Origin: Ignavibacteria bacterium
GTDB lineage: Bacteria; Bacteroidota; Ignavibacteria; Tepidaquicellales; OLB5
NCBI GenBank assembly: GCA_030835005.1
Contig: JAUQWT010000107.1
Location: 1-6,409 of the forward strand
DNA length: 6,409 bases
Direction of reading: 5' to 3'
Shown in pieces: positions 1-5,948 of this stretch. The notes below the pieces were generated by a model. The model saw nothing but the letters and a program-made list of their open reading frames with translations, made no database searches and was not told the origin of the DNA. Position numbers and translations under genes: made by a program. Numbering within the stretch: the stretch's first letter is position 1; each line of letters starts with the position of its first letter.

Positions 1-1
1 C

Positions 2-199
2 AATCTGCAGGTTTCAACGACCGGAAGATCAAACATAACGCTTCAGGTTAGACCGTATATTTGGTTCATAAAAAACGGGCTTTATCTTAACCCAATGGAC
101 CCGGCAAATCAAAGCGACATAGAAAATAATATAAAGACTAACATCAATAACAACTTCAAAGTATTTGTAGATAACGATAAGAACGGTCTGCCTGATTAA
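2..199 (+). CDS. C-terminal end of an unrecognised protein (partial, 5' end outside window)
   Basis: The frame beginning at base 2 is open from the window edge to a TAA at 197-199 and gives 65 residues. The visible part contains a beta-like stretch (NITLQVRPYIWFIKNG), then an Asn/Asp-rich tail (NPMDPANQSDIENNI) and ends in DNDKNGLPD. That last motif resembles the DxDxNGxxD calcium-binding loop of EF-hand, dockerin or thrombospondin type 3 repeats, although only one loop is seen and it lies at the extreme C-terminus. The perfect hairpin starting 25 bases after the stop supports a real gene end. I do not recognise the family. The style is compatible with a secreted or envelope protein, but no signal peptide can be assessed because the N-terminus is missing. 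Confidence 0.6.
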   Translation, partial: NLQVSTTGRSNITLQVRPYIWFIKNGLYLNPMDPANQSDIENNIKTNINNNFKVFVDNDKNGLPD

Positions 200-223
200 T
201 TTTTATCAACGGCATATTTTTTC

Positions 224-261
224 AAGAAGAGAACATTATCACCTTATAATGTTCTCTTCTT
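224..261 (+). terminator. Hairpin terminator after the first gene
   Basis: Bases 224-239 (AAGAAGAGAACATTAT) and 246-261 are perfect reverse complements, giving a 16-bp stem with a 6-base loop (240-245). It lies 25 bases after the stop at 199. A short T-rich stretch (215-222) precedes it and pyrimidine-rich CTTCTTCT runs through its 3' arm, but there is no long U-tract after the stem. It therefore fits an AT-rich terminator or a transcript 3' end stabiliser. Confidence 0.65.
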
Positions 262-268
262 CTGCTAA

Positions 269-289
269 TTGAATTCAGAGCGAATTCAA
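269..289. repeat. Short inverted repeat TTGAATTC / GAATTCAA
   Basis: TTGAATTC (269-276) and GAATTCAA (282-289) are exact reverse complements separated by five bases (AGAGC). The pair lies between the terminator hairpin and the start of repeat copy A at 293. The arms are only 8 bp, so chance is possible; its position three bases from the repeat edge is the only reason to record it. Confidence 0.35.
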
Positions 290-292
290 ATG

Positions 293-402
293 GTGTAAGT
301 AACACCCCTCAAAAATAGGAAAAAAGCGAACAATTTAGGAAAAGAATTTATAGGGTTTATTTTGATTTTGAGCTAAAAACACAATATTCATATCATCCCG
401 AA
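293..402. repeat. Dispersed repeat copy A (about 110 bp, MITE-like)
   Basis: This non-coding stretch aligns almost end to end with 5840-5948 (copy C), and its first part with 4181-4222 (copy B). Shared blocks, in order, are GTAACACCCCTCAAAAA, AATTTAGGA, AAGAATTTA, AGGGTTT, TTGATTTTGAGCTAAAAA and ATCATCC. By eye roughly three quarters of positions match copy C, with one single-base length difference. A CTCAAAA block near the start and a TTTTGAG block near position 80 form an internal inverted repeat. Neither strand keeps one reading frame between copies: copy A carries a stop and a frame shift relative to C. This suggests an old non-autonomous element or a decayed insertion-sequence end rather than a gene. 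Its right edge merges with a tRNA-Pro fragment. Confidence 0.7.
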
Positions 403-434
403 CCAGGCGCTCTACCAGGCTGAGCCACACCCCG
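396..434 (-). pseudogene. tRNA-Pro(CGG) 5' half, truncated in the anticodon loop
   Basis: Read on the minus strand from 434 down, the sequence follows the tRNA cloverleaf: acceptor CGGGGTG (434-428), linker TG, D-stem GCTC (425-422), D-loop AGCCTGGTA with the conserved GG, D-stem GAGC, G26, anticodon stem CCTGG (407-403) and loop TTCGGGA with anticodon CGG, which decodes proline. The expected 3' anticodon stem CCAGG is absent; TGATATG of repeat copy A follows. No T-arm or acceptor 3' strand occurs nearby. The fragment cannot fold into a functional tRNA. It is best read as a tRNA gene broken at its anticodon loop, or a 5' tRNA half carried with the repeat. The tRNA identity rests on pattern matching from memory. 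Confidence 0.7.
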
Positions 435-474
435 AAAGTTTAAAAAACACTTGGTTAGTTCGAGAATTCGTGAA

Positions 475-495
475 CGCCTGGTGCTGCACCAGGCG
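475..495. repeat. GC-rich palindrome (hairpin)
   Basis: CGCCTGGTGC (475-484) and GCACCAGGCG (486-495) are exact reverse complements around a single T, giving a 9-bp stem with a 3-base loop if folded. It is much more GC-rich than its surroundings. No T-run follows on either strand, so it is a poor intrinsic terminator. Outer arms also exist: CAATATTC (382-389) pairs with GAATATTG (502-509), and ACCAGGCG (402-409) pairs with CGCCTGGT (475-482). The palindrome could therefore compete with a larger fold embracing the tRNA-Pro fragment. Function is unknown. Confidence 0.55.
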
Positions 496-509
496 GCCTG
501 CGAATATTG

Positions 510-620
510 GATACAATAATGCTGATTTTTTTGGACTTAATAAATCCATTTTTTTTTGTGGTCGCTTGTGACTTTAAAAAATGGTTAAAAGGTATTAAAA
601 AGAAAAGGTAGGTTGAAAGT
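510..620. other. AT-rich spacer, nothing recognised
   Basis: This stretch between the palindrome and the terminator of the secreted propeller protein is dominated by A and T homopolymers, for example a run of nine T near 550. It has no open frame of useful length on either strand, no RNA gene that I recognise, and no copy of the dispersed repeat. Confidence 0.5.
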
Positions 621-626
621 GAAAAG

Positions 627-652
627 AGCGGGCTTCGTTTATCAAACCCGCT
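627..652 (-). terminator. Terminator of the secreted propeller gene
   Basis: On the minus strand, 13 bases after the stop codon at 665, AGCGGG (652-647) pairs with CCCGCT (632-627). Between the arms, GTTT and AAAC can stack in an alternative register. The minus-strand sequence then continues CTTTTC, a short U-rich tail. Position, GC-rich stem and tail fit an intrinsic terminator, although the tail is brief. Confidence 0.65.
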
Positions 653-664
653 TATTTAATCTGC

Positions 665-2122
665 TTACTTCACCAGCAACATCTTCTTCGTCTCAACAAA
701 ATCCCCAGTCGTAAGTTTATAATAATAAGCTCCCGATGGGTAATTCATAGCATTGAGAACTATTTCATAAGAACCAGCAGCCAATTGATTGTTAAGCATA
801 GTTTCAACTTCCTTGCCAAGTGCATCATAAACTACAAGTTTTACAAACGAGCTCTTAGGCAAAGCAAACCTTATTTTCGTTGTTGGGTTGAATGGGTTCG
901 GATAGTTTTGCGAAAGGGAGAATTTATTTGGCATCTCCGAATTAATATTTATGATTCCAACAACATTACCTGTTGGATTTCTTTTATAATATATTTCCCA
1001 ATTCCCATCCCGCTGGTCTTGCCATACAACATGCACAACCTGGCCGGATACTGAAACGGAAGGGTACCCTCCGCTAAAAGAGCTATTCGTTAATCGTGTA
1101 TCTGTACCCCAGCTTACACCGCCGTCTGCAGAGAGTTTGTAGTATATTTCAGAGTTGCCGTCACGTTCGTCATGCCATACAACATGTACTCCTGAGCCGG
1201 ATACCAGGACAGATGGATACGCTGAATTAGCGGAATTATTCGTGAGCCTAACATCTGACCCCCAGCTTAAACCGCCATCCGTTGAGTGTTTGTAGTATAT
1301 CTCATACTGAAAGCTAAAGTGACGATCGTCATGCCATACAACATGTACAACCTGTCCTGATACCGAGACGCAGGGATAACCAGAACCAGCAGCGTTATTC
1401 GTCAACCGTGTATCTGCTCCCCAGCTTATGCCTCCATCCGTAGACCGTTTATAATATATCTCATAGTTTCCGTCGCGGTCGTCTTCCCAAACAATATGCA
1501 CTACTTGGCCGGAAACTGAAACCGCCGGATCCCAGGATTCAGCAGTGTTATTCGTCAACCTTGTATCAACACTCCAGTTAACACCCGCATCCGTGGACCG
1601 TTTGTAGTATATCTCATTGTTTCCGTCACGAAAGTCCATCCATGAAACATGCACAACCGAGCCGAATACAGAAACTGCAGGATACCATGAGTCAGAAGGA
1701 GCATTCGTCAGCCGTGTATCTGCTCCCCAGCTTATGCCTCCGTCTATAGAGCGTTTGTAATAAATTTCCGAGTTCCCATCACGTTCGTCTAGCCATACAA
1801 CATGCACAACTGGGCCGGATACAGTAACGGAAGGATAACCAGAACCAGCAGAGTTATTTGTAAGCCTAGTATCTGCTCCCCAGCTTATTCCGCCATCTGT
1901 AGAGCGTTTGTAGTATATCTCAAGGTTCCCATTACGATTGTCATACCATACAATATGCACAACATCTCCGCTCGATGCAACACACCATGCATTATTGTAA
2001 GATGTATTTGAATTACCAGGGTCATTGGTCAGCCGCACATCCGGCTGCCATTGGGCGTAATAGCTGTCAGTTTTTAATAAACACATTACAATCAGAAATA
2101 TGAATAGTATTTTTTTCAACAT
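665..2122 (-). CDS. Secreted Asp-box beta-propeller protein with T9SS C-terminal sorting domain
   Basis: The 485-residue product starts with a signal peptide (KK at 3-4, hydrophobic to about residue 16, likely cleavage after SYYA at residue 23). Residues 28-389 form seven repeats: 28-83, 84-134, 135-185, 186-236, 237-289, 290-340 and 341-389. Each runs D(T/V)RLTN, a SxYPxVxVSG-like strand, VVHVVWxDxRDGNxEIYYK and, in the first six, an Asp-box such as STDGGISW. The seventh ends in RNPTGNVVG and lacks the Asp-box. Asp-boxes mark sialidase-like propellers, but I see no sialidase catalytic Arg triad, so the role is more likely binding or structural. Residues 399-485 are a Por-type sorting domain with YPNPFNP at 407-413 and a lysine-rich end (KKMLLVK), predicting T9SS export to the cell surface or medium. 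No Shine-Dalgarno precedes the ATG. It is a single gene with its own terminator, diverging from the next gene. Ligand is unknown. Confidence 0.9.
   Translation of the reverse strand: MLKKILFIFLIVMCLLKTDSYYAQWQPDVRLTNDPGNSNTSYNNAWCVASSGDVVHIVWYDNRNGNLEIYYKRSTDGGISWGADTRLTNNSAGSGYPSVTVSGPVVHVVWLDERDGNSEIYYKRSIDGGISWGADTRLTNAPSDSWYPAVSVFGSVVHVSWMDFRDGNNEIYYKRSTDAGVNWSVDTRLTNNTAESWDPAVSVSGQVVHIVWEDDRDGNYEIYYKRSTDGGISWGADTRLTNNAAGSGYPCVSVSGQVVHVVWHDDRHFSFQYEIYYKHSTDGGLSWGSDVRLTNNSANSAYPSVLVSGSGVHVVWHDERDGNSEIYYKLSADGGVSWGTDTRLTNSSFSGGYPSVSVSGQVVHVVWQDQRDGNWEIYYKRNPTGNVVGIININSEMPNKFSLSQNYPNPFNPTTKIRFALPKSSFVKLVVYDALGKEVETMLNNQLAAGSYEIVLNAMNYPSGAYYYKLTTGDFVETKKMLLVK
956..2041 (-). repeat. Seven in-frame tandem repeats of about 153 bp
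   Basis: These are the DNA repeats that encode residues 28-389 of the propeller protein. The usual unit is 153 bp (51 codons). The first unit is longer by five codons, in the strand after RLTN. The fifth is longer by two codons, where RDGN is replaced by RHFSFQY. Several segments are nearly identical at the nucleotide level across units, notably the blocks encoding EIYYKRSTDGGISWGADTRL. That suggests growth by duplication and continuing recombination within the gene. Confidence 0.85.
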
Positions 2123-2324
2123 GATCTTAAATAAATTATTTTAATAACACCCTTTTTCACCAATAACCTATAAGAGTTTGAAACTGCAAGCTTTTTTTTG
2201 TGTTTTTTCATATATTTTATGAGTTTTTATATAATTATTGTCCAGCGTTGTAAATATAGCCTAATCAATTTAGAGATAACAAATACATTTTTTCATAAAT
2301 GTTAATAAGGTTAATGGGGCTAAA
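2123..2324. promoter_or_regulatory. Divergent intergenic region with weak candidate promoters
   Basis: This very AT-rich spacer separates two divergently read genes, so it should hold promoters for both. For the minus-strand gene, TTGGTG (complement of 2158-2163) and AATAAT (complement of 2135-2140) are 17 bases apart, but they would leave a leader of only about six bases. For the plus-strand gene, TTGTAA (2248-2253) lies 17 bases before TAGAGA (2271-2276). Both are weak matches to the sigma-70 consensus, and I find no clear match to the Bacteroidetes TAnnTTTG element. No hairpin, riboswitch or repeat copy is evident. Confidence 0.3.
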
Positions 2325-3893
2325 GTGCAAAATATTTATAAAAACCGCAGTTTTAACCCAATTTATAGGTTTGCAAAACTGAATATGTTAATGTATTTTC
2401 TTCCGACTATTGATATGAGAAAACATAAGCTGATTAATATTCTAAAAACGTTCACCAGTGACGAAATGAAGAATTTCGGCCTTTTTATTAATTCACCCTA
2501 TTTCAACCGAAAAAGAAATTTCAAACCGTTTTATACAATACTCAAGAAATATCATCCTGATTACCCTGATGAAGAGTTTACCGGTGAAAAGTTATATAGA
2601 CGAATCTATCCAGACATAGAATTTGATAAGAAAAAAGTTTCATTGAATATTAGGGTATTATACTCCCAAATGACCAACCTTGCGCTTAGATTCCTGGCTT
2701 ATGAGCGTTTAAAACAGGACGATTCTTTTTTAATAAATTTGGCCGGTGTTGCCTCTTTAAGACACAAACAGTTCATTGATCTTGCTTTGAAAACGCATGA
2801 AACAATTTCAGAGGCTCTCGACACATGCGTAAAAGGACCCGAATATTACCACAACCGCTTTACTGCAAACACGGTGTTTACAGATCTGCTCATGCTCCAG
2901 GACAAAAACACAAACCCTTTTAAGCATGAAAGAAATAATTTATTGTATCTCTATGCATACATGTTCAACAATCTTGCGGGGTATTTAAATGATGCTTCAA
3001 TAAGCAGAGTGAACAAGAACGCAAAGACAAATGGTGTCGAGTTAGCGAAGTCTTTAATTAAAGCATTTAACCCTGAAAGTTTTGAAAGCGAATGTGAAGC
3101 GGACAGGTTTGAAACAATAAATATTACGATTTTCAATTATTATGTTATAAAGTCCTGGCTGGACTTGAATGACAGAGAAAGTGTATTTAAAGCTTTGGAT
3201 TATTTTTACAAATTATTTCAAAATGCGCCGCCAATATTTCAGTTCATTAGTCTTGAAAGACTGTTCAACCTGTTAATGAGGTACCGTAGGATTGACCGGA
3301 TCTATTCTGTAAAGATAAATGAGGTTATCGATTTAGCCTGGGGAAAGGGGGTTTATGGCGCAGATAAGTATGGATATTTGGAAGTGCACCCTTTCTTAAA
3401 CGTTCTGATTATAAAATTATTCCTTCTGAGTACTTCTGATGTAAAGAAATATATAGATGTTTACATCGAAAAATTAGAACCTAAATACAGAAAAGACGTT
3501 CTAAATTTTTCAATGGCTTACATCTGTTTCAAAGAGAGACAATTCGGGAATTGCCTGGAATTTCTTATTAAAAAAGATGATTTCGAGCCCTTAATACGGA
3601 AAGACAAATACAAGCTTAAGATTTGTTCGCTCTTCGAACAGGGTTTTTATGAAGAATCAAAATATGCAGCCGAGTCTTTTGAACAATACCTAAAAAGGAA
3701 TAAGAAAGAACTCGGTCCTGGTTTTCACATTCAAATTCGTTTTCTAAAGGCATTTAAATATATTTCAGCACTCAAATTTCAGCATGCAAAAGCAAATGTT
3801 GTAAATCCCATCGAAGTCTTTAATTTAAGCCCATTCACCATTGATGGAGCATGGGTCAATGAAAAAATCAATGAAATGAATATGGGTGTTTAG
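2325..3893 (+). CDS. Conserved hypothetical helical protein (492-522 aa)
   Basis: The longest frame starts at GTG 2325 (522 residues). An ATG at 2415 (residue 31) gives 492 residues beginning MRKHKLINILKTF. I favour 2415, because the recognisable segment (LKTFTSDEMKNFGLFINSPYFN, residues 40-61) starts there and the preceding 30 residues look like a random extension. Neither start has a good Shine-Dalgarno. The N-terminal pattern of an 'F..FxxSPYFN' segment, then a LxxYHPDYPDEEF stretch and a KLYRRIYPD segment near residues 89-96, recalls a family of unnamed Bacteroidota/Ignavibacteria proteins; this is from memory. The remainder is charged, with many amphipathic helices (for example about 170-300 and 400-480), and may form TPR-like helical repeats. 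There is no signal peptide, membrane segment or catalytic motif, so it is probably cytoplasmic. No function is assigned. Confidence 0.8.
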   Translation: MQNIYKNRSFNPIYRFAKLNMLMYFLPTIDMRKHKLINILKTFTSDEMKNFGLFINSPYFNRKRNFKPFYTILKKYHPDYPDEEFTGEKLYRRIYPDIEFDKKKVSLNIRVLYSQMTNLALRFLAYERLKQDDSFLINLAGVASLRHKQFIDLALKTHETISEALDTCVKGPEYYHNRFTANTVFTDLLMLQDKNTNPFKHERNNLLYLYAYMFNNLAGYLNDASISRVNKNAKTNGVELAKSLIKAFNPESFESECEADRFETINITIFNYYVIKSWLDLNDRESVFKALDYFYKLFQNAPPIFQFISLERLFNLLMRYRRIDRIYSVKINEVIDLAWGKGVYGADKYGYLEVHPFLNVLIIKLFLLSTSDVKKYIDVYIEKLEPKYRKDVLNFSMAYICFKERQFGNCLEFLIKKDDFEPLIRKDKYKLKICSLFEQGFYEESKYAAESFEQYLKRNKKELGPGFHIQIRFLKAFKYISALKFQHAKANVVNPIEVFNLSPFTIDGAWVNEKINEMNMGV

Positions 3894-3938
3894 AACAAGT
3901 AACATAGCAATTGGCCCCATAAGTTTTTCTCCCTAATT

Positions 3939-4179
3939 CTATTTTACCAGCCCCATTTTCTTAACTGCTTTAAAATCTCCAGCCGTTAATCTATAATAAA
4001 CTCCGCTTGTAGAATTTACCGCATTCCACTCCGCTTCATACGTTCCGGCGTTAAGTTGTTCGTTAATGTGAGCTATTATTTCTCTGCCCAGCATATTATA
4101 TAAGGTAAGTTTAACATTGCTTTCACCGGTGTTAACACCAACCACATTATAGCCGTAACTACTTTTTTTGTCAGTAAAC
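3939..4179 (-). pseudogene. Orphan T9SS sorting-domain fragment (3' remnant of a secreted-protein gene)
   Basis: The minus-strand frame is open from just after a TGA (4180-4182) to a TAG at 3939-3941. The recognisable part, from about 4120 down, reads VKLTLYNMLGREI, then LNAGTYEAEWNA, SGVYYRLTAGDF and KKMGLVK. It aligns closely with the last 60 residues of the propeller protein in this window. The signal peptide, passenger and YPNPFNP motif are all missing, and one residue is lost in SGVYYRL, where SGxYxYxL is usual. A GTG at 4143-4145 could start a 68-residue peptide, but a sorting domain without a passenger has no known use. The homologous sequence stops shortly before repeat copy B at 4181. 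I read this as a gene relic, truncated by insertion or deletion. Confidence 0.75.
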
Positions 4180-4180
4180 T

Positions 4181-4222
4181 GTCAGTAACACCCCTCAAAA
4201 ACGGGCTAGAATAGATTTTGGA
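4181..4222. repeat. Dispersed repeat copy B (partial)
   Basis: GTAACACCCCTCAAAAACGGGCTAGAATAG matches the first 35-40 bases of copies A (293) and C (5840), in the same orientation. It then diverges into unrelated sequence before the stop codon of the SDR gene at 4245. The 8-mer GTCAGTAA occurs twice, at 4170-4177 and 4181-4188, directly at the junction with the sorting-domain remnant. This could be a trace of insertion or slippage. The copy is incomplete, lacking the TTGATTTTGAGC half. Confidence 0.65.
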
Positions 4223-4244
4223 TATATGTTTACATTTGTATTCT

Positions 4245-5696
4245 TTACCTTAAGGTAGAAATTTGTTTCTTAACTAGTTTTCTTGCCATACCGTTAAAAA
4301 CAAAAAAATGAAACGGAAGCACGCTGTACCAGTATAATCTGCCAAGCAAACCTTTAGCTCTGAATGTTGCAGTTTGAACAAGAATGTATTGCCCATTTGT
4401 TTTATCAATTTTGAATTCGAGCCAGGCTTCGCCAGGGAGTTTCATTTCGGCATATAATAACAAACGTTTTTCATTTCTATCTGCTACTATTACCCGCCAA
4501 AAATCAAGAGCATCTCCCGGGTTAATATCTTTCCGGTTGGTCCTTCCGCGTCTTAAGCCAACACCACCAAAGAGCTTATCCAGGAATCCTCTAATTTTCC
4601 ATAAAAAGTCAGCATAATACCAACCCTGCTCCCCTCCCAAACTCCATATATTCTGAAGTACAATTTCCTCGGAAGTAAAAATCTTCTTTTCTCTTCTATC
4701 AATAAAACAGCCATGTATTGGAACATTTATATGTTTTGACAGATGCTTATTCATCGATCCAGAAACATACGAATCTTTCCAACTTGAAACAACTTCATTT
4801 TGGTCAATTTTTTCGAATGCAGATTTAACAGCTTTTTTATAAGTTGCAGGAGTTATTCCCAAAATGTTCTGAAGTTCAGGGTTTTTAAAATCGCGAGCTA
4901 TTACTTCTATCTTCATACTTTCAACTAGATTAACTGCCAGTTTATAAGATGTTGATGTTATGAAATAAAGCCAATATGATGAGAGCCTTGGTGTCATTAT
5001 AGGTAAAGTTAATATATATCTTTTAAGACCTCTAATCTCTGCAAACATTAAAAGCATCTGTTTATATGTTAATATTTCAGGTCCTCCTATATCAAAATCT
5101 CTATTGTAAGTAACTTCGTTAAGCAGTACCCCCGTCAGATACTGAAGAACATTGCGAATCGCAATAGGTTGATTTTTAGTATTCAGCCATTTTGGCGCAA
5201 TCATAACCGGCAATTTCTCCACTAAGTCACGGATAATCTCAAATGATGCGCTTCCGGATCCCACAATAATACCTGCTCTAATTACAGTTAATGGAATACC
5301 TGATAGTTTCAAAATATCTTCAGTTTTCTTTCTGGACAGCAGATGCCGTGAGAGTTTTTCTTCGTTTGCGATACCGCCGAGATATATCACCTGTTTTGCC
5401 CCGGTATCTTTTATAAATTTTGAAAAATTATCGGCAGAACGCTTTTCCATTTCCTCAAAATTTCCGGCATCTGAAGCCATAGAATGTATCAGGTAATATG
5501 CAGCATCAATATTTTTTGGAGATTTACCAATGTCAATTTCTTTTAAAAAATCGATTTCAATAACTTCTGTTTCACGGTTGCTTTTGAAACGATTTTTGTC
5601 TCTAACGCAGCAAACAACATTGTGTCCCTGTTCAAGTAAAAAGGGAAGAAGCCTTTTTCCGATATAACCATTTGCCCCTGTAAGTAATATTCTCAT
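4245..5696 (-). CDS. NAD(P)-binding SDR-family protein with C-terminal DUF2867-like domain
   Basis: I chose ATG at 5696 (483 residues), which places the Rossmann strand MRILLTGANGYIG at the very N-terminus. A TTG two codons upstream is possible but unlikely. The glycine motif G7-A-N-G10-Y-I-G13 binds the dinucleotide. Residues 66-190 (AAYYLIHSM, VIYLGGIANE, TVIRAGIIVGSGS, QPIAIRNVLQYL) follow the atypical/extended SDR pattern of the YbjT-like NAD(P)H-binding group. Residues about 325-475 match the DUF2867-type partner domain: GWYYADFLWKIRG, FGGVGLRRGR, PGDALDFWRV and PGEAWLEF. The length is typical of such two-domain proteins. The substrate is unknown; a classical YxxxK active site is not evident. 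It is probably cytosolic. It stands alone, bracketed by repeat copies B and C, with no clear terminator after its stop. Confidence 0.9.
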   Translation of the reverse strand: MRILLTGANGYIGKRLLPFLLEQGHNVVCCVRDKNRFKSNRETEVIEIDFLKEIDIGKSPKNIDAAYYLIHSMASDAGNFEEMEKRSADNFSKFIKDTGAKQVIYLGGIANEEKLSRHLLSRKKTEDILKLSGIPLTVIRAGIIVGSGSASFEIIRDLVEKLPVMIAPKWLNTKNQPIAIRNVLQYLTGVLLNEVTYNRDFDIGGPEILTYKQMLLMFAEIRGLKRYILTLPIMTPRLSSYWLYFITSTSYKLAVNLVESMKIEVIARDFKNPELQNILGITPATYKKAVKSAFEKIDQNEVVSSWKDSYVSGSMNKHLSKHINVPIHGCFIDRREKKIFTSEEIVLQNIWSLGGEQGWYYADFLWKIRGFLDKLFGGVGLRRGRTNRKDINPGDALDFWRVIVADRNEKRLLLYAEMKLPGEAWLEFKIDKTNGQYILVQTATFRAKGLLGRLYWYSVLPFHFFVFNGMARKLVKKQISTLR

Positions 5697-5723
5697 TTTC
5701 AAAGTTGTAACAATTTTTTATCT

Positions 5724-5729
5724 ATTATA
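5724..5729 (-). promoter_or_regulatory. Candidate -10 box of the SDR gene
   Basis: The minus strand carries an exact TATAAT at 5729-5724, 27 bases before the chosen ATG at 5696, which would leave a leader of about 20 bases. At 17 bases further upstream the sequence is GATCCT, a poor -35 match, and there is no TGn extended -10. Exact TATAAT is not rare in DNA this AT-rich, so this stays a candidate. Confidence 0.3.
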
Positions 5730-5839
5730 CTGCAAAAACAATTCTTAGGATCTTAAAAAAATAAAAATAATTAACACTTTGTGCAAATTTCTAAAAGCAG
5801 TTCAAAATAGTAATATTAAACAGCTATTAAAAATTTAAA

Positions 5840-5948
5840 GTGTCCGTAATACCCCTCAAAATCAGGCTAAAATAGATAATTTGGGAGAAGAATTTAAAGG
5901 GTTTTTGTTGATTTTGAGCTAAAAAGGGCATTTCCACATCATCCGGAA
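5840..5948. repeat. Dispersed repeat copy C (about 109 bp, MITE-like)
   Basis: This is the best-preserved partner of copy A (293-402), in the same orientation. It opens GTGTCCGTAATACCCCTC and ends near ACATCATCCGGAA. CTCAAAATCA (5855-5864) and TGATTTTGAG (5909-5918) are perfect 10-bp reverse complements; the same arms are present in weaker form in copy A. The minus strand has an uninterrupted frame here (FLAQNQQKPFKFF and onward), but copy A breaks it with a stop and a frame shift, so I do not call it coding. Sequence after 5948 cannot be tested as part of the repeat, because copy A runs into a tRNA fragment and copy B is truncated. Confidence 0.7.

Noticed and set aside
785..1054. Plus-strand open frame of 89 codons, and another at 1802-2011
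   Set aside because: Both lie antisense within the repetitive propeller gene. Their shared peptide (MHNxAGY) is just the reverse reading of the repeated VVHVVW segment.
956..2041. Regularly spaced repeats as a possible CRISPR array
   Set aside because: The period is about 153 bp, in frame, and the whole unit is similar rather than short repeats with unique spacers. It is coding repetition.
2081..2122. Possible lipoprotein signal (IVMC) at the N-terminus of the propeller protein
   Set aside because: Methionine directly before the cysteine does not fit the lipobox, which needs Gly, Ala or Ser there. A hydrophobic segment and a conventional SYYA cleavage site follow.
2951..3136. Minus-strand open frame of 61 codons
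   Set aside because: It is fully antisense to the helical hypothetical gene, with no promoter or recognisable product.
4246..4257. Perfect palindrome TACCTTAAGGTA over the stop codon of the SDR gene
   Set aside because: It is only 12 bp with no loop and no T-run, so neither a terminator nor a convincing operator. Chance is sufficient.
4384..4617. Plus-strand open frame of 77 codons
   Set aside because: It is antisense to the DUF2867-like domain of the SDR gene, whose sequence is clearly conserved.
5840..5948. Minus-strand frame through repeat copy C as a transposase C-terminus
   Set aside because: Copy A carries a stop and a one-base shift in the equivalent frame, and I recognise no transposase motif. 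A non-coding repeat explains it better.
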